Source: Nakamurella endophytica (GTDB lineage: Bacteria > Actinomycetota > Actinomycetes > Mycobacteriales > Nakamurellaceae). From it: DNA of 64,000 bases. A model generated the notes under the pieces. It was not told the origin of the DNA. It made no database searches and saw nothing but the letters and a program-made list of their open reading frames with translations. A program made the translations under genes and the position numbers. The DNA is taken from NCBI RefSeq assembly GCF_014646215.1, contig NZ_BMNA01000002.1:664038-728037 (forward strand). Reading direction: 5' to 3'. Shown here in pieces: positions 48,801 to 55,088 of this stretch; positions within the stretch are counted from its first letter, which is position 1, and every line of letters begins with the position of its first letter.

Positions 48801-51800
48801 CGGACCTTGATCCTCATGCAGCCGACGGCGGCCCAGTCGCCGACCGGTCCGGGTGCGTGGGAGTACACGGTGCCCAACGGCACCTACGTGGTGACGGTCG
48901 GCGTCGGTGACTCCGGCTTCACCGACTCCACCCACACCGTCCGGGTCGAGGGCCAGACGGCGGTCAACGGCTTCGTGCCGACGACGGCCACCCCCTTCAC
49001 CACGGGCACCGTGACAGTCCCGGTCACCGACGGGCGCATCACCATCGACGCCACCGGTGGCACCAACACCAAGGTCACCTACGTCGACATCGACCGCCCG
49101 GCGTCCGGCACCGACACCACGTCCCCGGCCGTGGGTCTCACGGTCACCGGCCTGCAGGCCTCGACCGGCGTCTACAAGAACAAGGCGACGATCACCGTCA
49201 CCGCCAGCGACACCGGCAGTGGCGTGGCCAGCACCTCCTACAGCCTGGACAACGGGGCCTTCGCGGCCTACACCGCCCCGGTGGAGGTGACGGCACTGGG
49301 CACGCACACCGTGCGGGCCCGTGCCCTGGACGTGGCCGGCAACGTGACGACCACGACGGCGACCAGCTTCAGCGTCGTCGCCGCCACGGCCAGCAAGGCC
49401 GAGATCGTCCTGGAGAACGCCGACGAGGTGCCGTTCGCCGACCGGCTGACCATGAGCCGGATCCAGACGCCGGAGACCGGCACGCGCTGCCGGGACACCA
49501 CCGCCTGCGATCCCGTCACCGGTCCGTTCTTCCCGGTCAACGTGGTGCACGACACGGCCACGCTGCGGATCCGCAACACCGGCACCGAGCCGCTGAACGT
49601 GACGGCACTGGACCTCACCGGTCCGTTCCAGCTGACCACCCCGCAGGCGCTGCCGCGCCTGGTGGCGGTCGGCGGCACCCTGGACGTCCCGGTCAAGTTC
49701 GTCGCCACCACCATCGGCACCGCCGGCGGCCTCTGGTTCGGCACCCTGACGGTCGGCTCCGACGACGCCGACGAGCCCACCCTCCCGGTGGAGCTCGCGG
49801 GCTTCTGGCAGAGCCAGTCCGAGAACAACCAGGAGCCGAGCGTCCCGGAGATGGTCCGGCTGTTCGGCTACGGCACGGCCATCACCGCCAACGGCACGCC
49901 GTTGAACGAGGACGGCCTGGTCCACGCCACGGGCGACGAGGTCCTGAGCCCGTACTGGGTGCGCGCCAACACCGCGCAGCCGGTGAGCGTGCGTCAGCTG
50001 GCGGCCTTCCACACCCAGGGCAACACGGCGACCTTCTACTGGCACGCCAAGGGCTCCAACAGCACGTCCGGCGTCTTCACCCACGCCGGCGTGGAGGGGC
50101 AGTCGATCCTCCCGCACCGCAACGGGTCCACCACCGTCGCCGCCGCCGGCACCTTCACGCCGACCGGCACCTTCGGGATCAAGATCGACGGCGAGTGGAG
50201 CGACGACACCAAGAACGACCAGACGGCCGACAAGACCAACGGATGTGCCGGTCCCTGTGGCCACCACGTCCGCGCCTGGGTCGCCCGTGACCGGAGCGGC
50301 GCCGTCATCCCCAACACCTGGCTGGTGTCGATGGACTACTCCGGCATCAACTACGACTACAACGACAACGTCTACCTGGTGACCAACATGAAGCCCGAGC
50401 TCGCGACGGATCCGGCCACGCCGGCTCCGCTGCCCGGCGCCTCGCAGCTCCGGCTGGGCTTCGACACCACCTACCCGGGCACCCTGGTGGACAAGGACGG
50501 CCAGACGACCGGCTTCCGGTCGACGCAGCCGAACAAGGTCGACGCGACGGTCGGCAGCAACTCGTACAACGCGGCGCTGCTCGACGTCGCCACGGCCGCC
50601 CCGGGCACCCTGGCGGTGACCAGCAGCGGCACGGCGACGGCCGGCACCAACGGCTCGAACGACAACACGCTGGTCAACGGCCTGCGGCTGCCGTTCGACG
50701 CCAGCGGCGGCGACTGGAGCGTGACCGGCCGGGTCCTCGGCCCGGTGACGATGCTGGACGCCGGCAGCGAGCAGGAGGGCATCCAGATCGGCCCGGACCA
50801 GGACAACTTCGTCAAGGTCGCGGCGATCAACAAGGGCGGTGTGCCGAGCATCGAGTTCTACTCGGAGCAGGCGGGCACCGGCGTGACCGTGGGGACGGCC
50901 GTCGCCATCCCGTCGGCGGCCTCGGTCACCACCCTCGACCTGGCGCTGCTCGGTGACCCGTCGACCGGCCGGATCTCGGCCGCGTACCGGGTCAACGACG
51001 GGGCCTGGGTGACCCTGCCGACGGCGCTGACCCTGCCGGCCACGGCGGTCGGGAAGTTCTTCGACCACCAGGCGCAGGCCGGCATCCTGGTCTCGCACAA
51101 GGGCGGGACGCAGTTCGTCGCGACGTACGACTCCTTCGCGGTGTCGGACGGCTCGGTGACCTCGGCCCCGGCGACCCGCGAGGCGCTGTACCGCCTGGAT
51201 GTCGCGGGTGCCGGTACCTACACCGACACCAGGGGACAGGTCTGGACGCCGGACACCGGGCGCTTCTCGCCGGCGACGGCGATCGCCGAGGGTGCCACCA
51301 CGACTCCGCTGGAGATCGCCGGCACCGACGACGACGTCCTGTACCGCACGTACCGCGGCAACGTCGGCAACGTGGCCCAGGACCAGCGGGTGCTGAGCTA
51401 CTCGCTGCCGGCGCGGGGTGCCACCGCGGTGGACGTCCGGCTGCACTTCGCCGAGCGGGCGTCCGGGAACAACACCGTGGGCAAGCGGCTGTTCGACATC
51501 GAGGCGGAGGGCAAGGTGGTCCGCAAGGACTTCGACATCTTCGCCGCGGCCGGCGGGCAGAACACCGCCACGGTGCTGCCGATCAACAACGTGCAGATCG
51601 TGAACGGCGCCCTGAACCTCTCCTTCCGAGCCACGGTCGACTACCCGTCGATCGCCGCCATCGAGGTCCTCTGCCAGGGCCCGTGCCCGGTGGACACGAC
51701 GGCTCCGGCCGCCCCCACCGGTCTGACGGCCACCGCCGGCACCGCCGGTGTGGCCCTGGACTGGGCGGACAACACCGAGTCCGACCTGATGGGCTACGAC

Positions 51801-53237
51801 GTGTACCGGTCGACCAGTGCGACCGGCACGTTCACCAAGCTGACCAGCACGCCGGTCACCGGGTCCGCGTACACCGACGCCTCGGCCCCGGCCGCGACGA
51901 CGCTGTACTACCGGGTCACGGCCTCGGACTCGTCCGAGAACGCCTCGGCGCCGTCGGCCACCGTGTCGGCGACGACGCCCGCTCCCCCGACGCCGACGGC
52001 GATCCGGATCAACACCGGTGGTGCGGCGCAGACGGTGAACGGGGTGGCGTGGTCGGCGTGTTCGTCGCTGACCGCGTGCAGCGGCTGGGTCAGTGGCGGT
52101 AACCCCTACTCCGAGGCCGACACCGTGACGGGCATCCCGGCCGGGATGAACAACACGATCTTCCAGTCGGAGTGGACCGGCACGGCTACCACGGGTTCGC
52201 GGGCCTTCGGGTTCGCCGTCCCGGTGGTCAACGGTGCCTACACGGTGCGGCTGCACTTCGCCGAGTTGAACAAGACCGCCGCCAACACCCGCACCTTCGA
52301 CGTCCGGCTGGAGAACACCACCGTGTTGTCCAACTTCGACATCTGGGCGCAGGCAGGCGGTATCGACAAGGCGATCGTCCGGCAGTTCCCGGTCACGGTC
52401 ACCGACGGAGTCATGACCATCGACTTCATCCGCCGCATCGAGAACGCCAAGATCTCGGCCATCGAGATCCTGCCGGCCGACACCACCGCACCCGCCCAGG
52501 TCACCGGCGTCACCGCCACCGGCGCCGCCACCGGCAACACCCTGACCTGGACCGCCAGGACCGAGTCCGACCTCGCGGGCTACAACGTGTACCGGGCCAC
52601 GTCGGCCACCGGCACCTACACCAAGGTGGCCGGCCCGGTGACGGGCACGACCTACCAGGACACCACCGCACCCACCGGCGCGGCGTCCTACTACCAGGTC
52701 ACCGCGATCGACCGGTCCGGCAACGAGTCCGTCCGCTCCGCCACCGTCTCGGCCACCCGGCCGGCGCCGGCACGGCAGCCCATCCGCATCAACACCGGTG
52801 GTCCGGCGGTGACCACCGGTGGGGTGAGCTGGCTCGCGGACCAGTACTTCACCGGGGGCAAGACGTACTCCAACGTCCGGGCGATCGCCGGGACCACGGA
52901 CGACGTCCTGTACCAGAACGAGCGCAGCAACGCCTCGTTCAGCTACTCGATCCCGGTGGCGAACGGCACCTACGACGTCCGGCTGCACTTCGCGGAGCTG
53001 TACTGGGGTGCCACCGGCGGCGGGCCCGGCGGGACCGGGCACCGGCGGTTCAACGTCAACCTCGAGGGCGGGACGGTCGAGCTGGCCAACTTCGACCCCA
53101 ACGCGGTGGCGGCCCCGCTGACGTCGATCGTCCGGACCTACCGGGTGACCGTCACCGACGGCAGGGTCGACCTGGCCTTCGCCGCCACGGTGGACCAGGC
53201 CACCATCGGCGCGATCGAGGTGCTGCCGGTGCAGTGA
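39852..53237 (+). CDS. Giant secreted multidomain protein (malectin, FN3, beta-propeller)
   Basis: 4461 residues. A Sec signal peptide (1-~39) ends in AAAA. Order, approximate residues: malectin-like unit A1 (47-228), FN3, A2 (318-495), FN3, A3 (604-778), five FN3 (782-1272), A4 (1277-1458), FN3, A5 (1569-1747), Big_5-like Ig (1747-1858), a glucose/sorbosone-dehydrogenase-like propeller (1863-2313), ASH-type domain + module X1 (2320-2622), ASH + X2 (2630-2918), A6 (2925-3083), Ig-like (3086-3178), ASH + X3 (3180-3518), concanavalin-like domain (3527-3770), then malectin domains at 3777, 4052 and 4312 with FN3 between. No LPXTG, membrane anchor or cell-wall-binding repeat at the end. GTG 39852 is chosen because it begins a normal signal peptide after GGGGGT; a start at 39726 would precede the signal with 42 residues. 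Probably a secreted carbohydrate-binding or matrix protein; enzymatic activity of the propeller is unproved. Confidence 0.82.
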   Translation: MFRSSRAGRRSLGTAAIVVFLSAALAIPQSLLGVSSVAAAAEPTPALSAKISFQPDATANPSGFTKDIGAAYSDGTGMGWVRQDSLATATHVPYAVTLNTRDRNVCTALPLQQRTFIHMQAPTTTSTNDATPVAWEYKLANGQYQVTVGIGDPNKGNDPEKHVINVEGVRAIDEYPASTVASCTATTTTTGFNRLKTNTVWATVTDGKLTVDAIGGSNTKLAFVTIDSVPVTGLTATPGASSIALDWDDVAGATSYRVWRSSNLPVATTGTPLATTTTSDYTDATAAKGTVYYYAVTPGTGTVGAVLGAMVDDATPNRPTLPFKADFAESPGVAPASVTPSGWSRDYGQNYANTRGFGWVVPGTATPLNLVGNGRSRVAGTSDPINSTLHMQGNTVPGFANIGEAGAWQVAVPNGDYDLELAVGDASPGTDTTIHRINVEGRNAVDNFAITGTPSGDARFKIVKLTAVTVSDGFLTVDAIGGTNTKIDYITVTPTPADQPPAAPTALTATPGDGSVQLSWTAPVDTDLKGYNVYRSTGATVDTTGTPLNGATPVNDTKYTDAAAQNDTTYRYAVVAVDNADQKGPASTSVTATPDAATPTPATLPLKVNFSDQATVPGTGFTQDYGQAWSNTRGRGWVAPGTHTPLNLVGNGRIRAERTGVTVDVRQRGLMHMQPTDIAGTFNGVKADGSYEVAVPNGKYVVTVSAGDQPGAAKTGCADPCYDSVHGITVEGTKAIDGFQATATTEFRTATVTVDVADGRLTVDATGTNTKINYLDVVAADVAAPASPTGLTATAGEGRIQLSWTAVTEADLAGYQVYSSTTSPVALTAANRLTDAPQAATSFAHTGLVNGTQRFYVVTAVDKAGNESPASDPADATPADTTAPTSPADVTAVGGVENVTVRWSAVADADHYDVYRSTSSPVATTAANLVTTTEDAQFVDSGRSNGTELFYVVVAVDEAGNASPASDEVNATPTAAPDVTAPAAPAGVSAAAGDNKVTLTWTANDEQDLAGYKVYRSAVAGGSRTLLTQTAVTAATFVDSTAANATRYYYVVSAVDLVGNESAVSAEVTAQPVDTTAPAVPTGVVATAGVNSITVRWNANTEADLRGYRIYRSDTATVALDEDHLVGLVLKSGGRTFLDSDKEPGQRYYYVVTAEDTLRNQSAASAVVSAAATAAPDTTAPDAVTGLTATVADPAVNLAWTAGTAADLAGYNVYRSSTAGGSRVKLTNALLTGTSFTDGTAVPGTTVFYVVTAVDKSNNESAVSNEVSATLAAPAGVNAKISFQTDAAPVPTGYTKDTGAAYTAARGFGWIRQDSLGDATRTPLDLSANTRLRTRTGIDARQNNMIHMQYGDIVPTPTTNGNLTPGAWEYGLPNGRYKVTVSVGDQPGAAKTGCAAPCYDSQHSVRAEGVTAIDRFQATATTEYRTATVTVDVTDGKLTVDALGGTNTKLNYVEIASAGPVAPDTTAPAAPGSVTGSAGDNAATLTWNAPADTDVAGYNVYRSTGSTVPVSADSKVNSSLLTGASYTDVTASNGTTYRYVVTAVDQSGNESAASAAVAVTPTAQAASDVAIKVNFADAATAPPAGYLTDFGQAFGPRTGANQGTGNSYGWIDLDTGAPVSLEGNGRNRNTASPSANQPDLRLATLMHMQLAATVTTGVHTPAKWEIAVPNGAYTVTVAVGDAGPTVDSTHWINIENQNAVAGFVPTATNKFATATRTVVVSDGRLTLSPAGGTNTKVDYVDIASFDRAGRPYTTAVTPGNGAGNVVTNSSITADNSLNPVVGAVDETTLGSGHVTVTRVSDNRAVAGTGVTSGGGDTVTFQADEELDPNTLYRFEITDAVKDKSGRAFLPFSSVFTTRSGTGGGLGSVAFTPQASGASAGKSYTSVVIGPDGKLYAGSITGQIYRWTINADGTLSGEETINTVRTHASAKGWEGAPNRTVIGMAFDPASTPTNPVLWITDNYAYLGSDVPDFTGSIARLSGPNLENYQEVVVNLPRSIKDHETNSIAIKDGKLYIMQGSMNAMGAKEGTWRRDEHLLSAAVLQLDPAKLPASLPLDVATPDMAVPARGTAPAHTGTYDPYAPGVALTLYATGVRNGFDIVAHSNGHLYTGVNGSAAGGATPASPSPLPAICATRPDGPYTGPTAPGIANNNQAETDYIFDIHPGKYYGHPNPLRCQYVLNAGNPTNYTGNPLFKVNQYPLGQQADPNYDIANVYDAGLHASANGSIEYKNTAAFGGALAGKLIVVRYSSNQEIVAFNISASGAVSSPVTGITGFTGFHQPLDLTEDASNGNLYVTELTDNPATTGIKLLKPVGGGTAGKAQVTSRLIYSDVKGGAASAAQNVVVKNVGGAPLTVTGASLAGTDAAVFARAGGPALPATVAPGDSISLPVTFAPTAAGPRVAELQVRTEDPATPVAKAALRGLGTDGEGGSLEPSLQWILDTLEIPVNVGDPDKTNNDMPAGKALIGEEVAVTSFTKAAFDHAVTVEPLSLYGPAGPSANPNVVTVGVHTTGKATERTPLFRGPNSSNQTLLPAVTTLGEYDLETPFGFDFTWHGLSDRTAYSEDSLNTWDPTNPHKVRVYPLKNADGSVEPNAYVVAPEDVLSPVDFQDAVIIVRNVRPAVTTGAGKIVASPSELVFSGVRGTVTATQPVTVTNNGTTPLTISSVTATGANAASFTVTGTPQTLAVGASATFTARFNPAAGAAAGVYSAAMSVASDDATQPTLTVGLYGLATTGEQGNNEPPLKQVVDTLGRPIDVGGTALVLGTNPAPIGDEVIAPLFKKVGTGPVTMKPVARYSPDELLPFGWYTAETGDPVTHEVATIALDNEQTLNPQIVAGGASSFDPGTASFGFYVDSKSFGRKTYTQDGLNTNIPHGARVYPAKDRSGKLLPSTYLVGFEDAQNGDYQDYVFEVSNVTPATSNQLSPVDRIDFQPATSTVAAGYKADTGAAFSATTGFGWVVPGTSTPLDMTAQTRDRAGTADPKLRTLILMQPTAAQSPTGPGAWEYTVPNGTYVVTVGVGDSGFTDSTHTVRVEGQTAVNGFVPTTATPFTTGTVTVPVTDGRITIDATGGTNTKVTYVDIDRPASGTDTTSPAVGLTVTGLQASTGVYKNKATITVTASDTGSGVASTSYSLDNGAFAAYTAPVEVTALGTHTVRARALDVAGNVTTTTATSFSVVAATASKAEIVLENADEVPFADRLTMSRIQTPETGTRCRDTTACDPVTGPFFPVNVVHDTATLRIRNTGTEPLNVTALDLTGPFQLTTPQALPRLVAVGGTLDVPVKFVATTIGTAGGLWFGTLTVGSDDADEPTLPVELAGFWQSQSENNQEPSVPEMVRLFGYGTAITANGTPLNEDGLVHATGDEVLSPYWVRANTAQPVSVRQLAAFHTQGNTATFYWHAKGSNSTSGVFTHAGVEGQSILPHRNGSTTVAAAGTFTPTGTFGIKIDGEWSDDTKNDQTADKTNGCAGPCGHHVRAWVARDRSGAVIPNTWLVSMDYSGINYDYNDNVYLVTNMKPELATDPATPAPLPGASQLRLGFDTTYPGTLVDKDGQTTGFRSTQPNKVDATVGSNSYNAALLDVATAAPGTLAVTSSGTATAGTNGSNDNTLVNGLRLPFDASGGDWSVTGRVLGPVTMLDAGSEQEGIQIGPDQDNFVKVAAINKGGVPSIEFYSEQAGTGVTVGTAVAIPSAASVTTLDLALLGDPSTGRISAAYRVNDGAWVTLPTALTLPATAVGKFFDHQAQAGILVSHKGGTQFVATYDSFAVSDGSVTSAPATREALYRLDVAGAGTYTDTRGQVWTPDTGRFSPATAIAEGATTTPLEIAGTDDDVLYRTYRGNVGNVAQDQRVLSYSLPARGATAVDVRLHFAERASGNNTVGKRLFDIEAEGKVVRKDFDIFAAAGGQNTATVLPINNVQIVNGALNLSFRATVDYPSIAAIEVLCQGPCPVDTTAPAAPTGLTATAGTAGVALDWADNTESDLMGYDVYRSTSATGTFTKLTSTPVTGSAYTDASAPAATTLYYRVTASDSSENASAPSATVSATTPAPPTPTAIRINTGGAAQTVNGVAWSACSSLTACSGWVSGGNPYSEADTVTGIPAGMNNTIFQSEWTGTATTGSRAFGFAVPVVNGAYTVRLHFAELNKTAANTRTFDVRLENTTVLSNFDIWAQAGGIDKAIVRQFPVTVTDGVMTIDFIRRIENAKISAIEILPADTTAPAQVTGVTATGAATGNTLTWTARTESDLAGYNVYRATSATGTYTKVAGPVTGTTYQDTTAPTGAASYYQVTAIDRSGNESVRSATVSATRPAPARQPIRINTGGPAVTTGGVSWLADQYFTGGKTYSNVRAIAGTTDDVLYQNERSNASFSYSIPVANGTYDVRLHFAELYWGATGGGPGGTGHRRFNVNLEGGTVELANFDPNAVAAPLTSIVRTYRVTVTDGRVDLAFAATVDQATIGAIEVLPVQ

Positions 53238-53286
53238 AGCCGTGCCGGCCGGGTCCCCCGCGGATCCGGCCGGCAGGGTTGCCCCT

Positions 53287-53310
53287 CCTGTCGGCGTCGG
53301 GGCCGACAGG
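53287..53310 (+). terminator. First hairpin after the giant gene
   Basis: CCTGTCGGC (53287-53295) pairs with GCCGACAGG (53302-53310) around a six-base loop, 50 bases past the stop. Confidence 0.6.
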
Positions 53311-53322
53311 CGGAGTGACCGT

Positions 53323-53359
53323 CGAGGCGGGCCGGATGTCCGACATCCGGCCCGCCTCG
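53323..53359 (+). terminator. Second, 17-bp perfect hairpin after the giant gene
   Basis: CGAGGCGGGCCGGATGT (53323-53339) and ACATCCGGCCCGCCTCG (53343-53359) are exact complements with loop CCG. It is the strongest stem in the window and, in tandem with the hairpin just before it, a convincing terminator for the 13-kb transcript. Confidence 0.7.
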
Positions 53360-53606
53360 GCCGTTCCGGGCCCGCGGTCCGGGAGCCGCAGGACGCGCAC
53401 CAGGCGACTCCGCCCGAGGGAGGTGAGGCACGGAGCGACGGTGCCAGCGGTCCCACGACCGGCCGAGCGCGGCCGTTCGGGCGGCGGTCGCCGGCAGCCG
53501 GCGGCCGCGCCGTCGACATCCACCCCGGCCCCGGCGACCGGGCAGGGATGCACCGGTCCCCGAAAGAGTGATATCCCTGCGACGGCGACTGTTGGTGAAG
53601 AACTCG

Positions 53607-53645
53607 TTTACTCGACACGTTCGGCCCAGTAAAGTCCCCTTTACT
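53607..53645 (+). promoter_or_regulatory. TTTACT/AGTAAA repeats before the double-LuxR gene
   Basis: TTTACTCGA occurs at 53607 and 53640, and the inverse AGTAAA at 53628-53633, giving alternating half-sites in a 40-base AT-richer patch. It lies 115-150 bases before the regulator start, a likely promoter/operator zone. The rest of 53360-53606 shows nothing recognisable. Confidence 0.45.
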
Positions 53646-53759
53646 CGAACGGGACGCCACGGACAGTGGCCAGCCACCAGTGGCGTTCCACTCTTCGGGT
53701 CATCGTTCGATCTCCCGCCCACCCGTGGCGGGGGCAGGCTTCCCGGGGGGGACACCACC

Positions 53760-55019
53760 GTGCAGGCAGTGACCAGCGTCGGCCACGCTCACCATCCGGA
53801 CCCGCACCATCCGGACGCGCACCATCCGGACGCGCACGATCCGGACGCCCACCATTTGGACGGGGTGGCATTCCAGCCGGATCGGACGCCGCCGGTCGGC
53901 ACCACGTCGGTGCCCGCGGCCGATCCCGGCACGATCCGGGTCGCGGTGGTCGCGGACGACCCGGAACGGCTCGAGCTGGTCGCCGCCGTGCTGCACCGGC
54001 CGGACGTCGCGTCGGCACTCGAGGTCAGCCGGCTCCTCGCCGGTGAGTTCCTCGTCGTCGACACCGACGGCGACCTCACGACCCATCCCCGGTCCGCCGG
54101 TCCTGCGGCCCCCGTCGACGTCGCCGTCCTGCTGGCGCCGCTGGACGGCTCGCTGGTGCGGCTGGTGCACCTGCTCGTCGAGCGCCGGATCGCGCCCAAG
54201 CTCATGGTGCTGTCGGCGGACGCCGACATCGACCGCATCTCGCTCGTCGAGGCCGTCGGCGCCGGGGCGGACGGGTGGCTCGGCACCGACGTCCCGCCGT
54301 CCGCCATGGCCCGGACCATCCGCGGCGTGGTCGCCGGCGAACCCGGTTTCGCCCGACACCACCTGGCGCACCTGGTCGATGCCCTGCGGACCGCGACGAC
54401 GCCGGTCGAACCGCCCGGGGAGGACGCTGCGGCGGTCCTCACCCGGCGCGAGCAGGAGATCGTCATCGCGCTGACCGTGGAACCGTCGACCAGGGCGGTC
54501 GCGCAGCGGCTCGGCGTGGCCGAGACGACGGTGCGGTGGCACACCGCCCGGCTGCTCAAGAAGCTCGGCATCGGCTCCCGGGACGAGCTGCACGACCTGC
54601 TGACGCGCTCGGCCATCCTCAGCACGATGGTCGACGAGCTCGCCGGTGGCGCAGCCGTCACCGTCACCGACGGGGCGGTCGCCACCGGCCCCGTCCGGGA
54701 CGTGCTGCCCATCCCGCCCGTGACCATCCGGCCGCAGACGATCGCCGCCGTGCCGGCCGTGGTGACCCGGCTCACCGGGCACCACCGGGGCGCGGAGCGC
54801 ACCGCCACGTCCTGGGCCAGCCTGGCGCAGAGCGAGCTGCGGATCGTCCGGCTCGTCGCCCACGGCATGACGAACCGCGAGATCGCGTCCCACCTGTTCC
54901 TGTCCAAGCACACGGTGGACTCGCACCTCAAGCGGGCGTTCGCCAAGCTGCACGTCCGCTCCCGGGTCGAGCTGACCCGCGCGGTGCTGGCCCACAACCC
55001 CGAGAGCCTCACCGGCTGA
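53760..55019 (+). CDS. Regulator with two LuxR-type helix-turn-helix domains
   Basis: A 419-residue protein. Residues 11-35 are five pentads of the HHPDA type. Residues about 55-215 resemble a response-regulator receiver in outline (IRVAVVADDPERLELVAAVL, LMVLSADADI, AVGAGADGWLG), but a conserved phospho-accepting Asp is not obvious. Two GerE/LuxR DNA-binding domains follow: about 225-280 (LTRREQEIVIALTVEPSTRA) and 355-413 (MTNREIASHLFLSKHTVDSH), separated by about 75 residues. Most relatives have one. GTG 53760 follows GGGGGG; an earlier GTG at 53568 would add 64 unrelated residues. Its place next to the giant gene suggests a regulatory link. Confidence 0.72.
   Translation: MQAVTSVGHAHHPDPHHPDAHHPDAHDPDAHHLDGVAFQPDRTPPVGTTSVPAADPGTIRVAVVADDPERLELVAAVLHRPDVASALEVSRLLAGEFLVVDTDGDLTTHPRSAGPAAPVDVAVLLAPLDGSLVRLVHLLVERRIAPKLMVLSADADIDRISLVEAVGAGADGWLGTDVPPSAMARTIRGVVAGEPGFARHHLAHLVDALRTATTPVEPPGEDAAAVLTRREQEIVIALTVEPSTRAVAQRLGVAETTVRWHTARLLKKLGIGSRDELHDLLTRSAILSTMVDELAGGAAVTVTDGAVATGPVRDVLPIPPVTIRPQTIAAVPAVVTRLTGHHRGAERTATSWASLAQSELRIVRLVAHGMTNREIASHLFLSKHTVDSHLKRAFAKLHVRSRVELTRAVLAHNPESLTG
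53790..53864 (+). repeat. Five 15-base repeats encoding a His-Asp repeat
   Basis: Adjacent units starting at 53790, 53805, 53820, 53835 and 53850 are variants of CACCATCCGGACGCG. They encode HHPDP, HHPDA, HHPDA, HDPDA and HHLDG. Nine His and five Asp in 25 residues would be a plausible metal-binding tail. Confidence 0.9.
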
Positions 55020-55043
55020 CGGGATCCCGTGCCGACGGGGTTC

Positions 55044-55066
55044 GGCCGCGGCCGGAGGCCGTGGCC
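55044..55066. terminator. Bidirectional hairpin between LuxR and rnj genes
   Basis: GGCCGCGGCC (55044-55053) and GGCCGTGGCC (55057-55066) form a 10-bp stem with one G-U pair and a GGA loop, in the gap between two converging stops. Confidence 0.55.
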
Positions 55067-55088
55067 AGCGCCGGCCCGGGTCGCGACC

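Noticed and set aside
40533..53660. Very long open frame on the minus strand opposite the giant gene
   Set aside because: It is an antisense shadow caused by GC-rich codon bias: Arg/Val/Gly/Asp-rich, without domains or start context.
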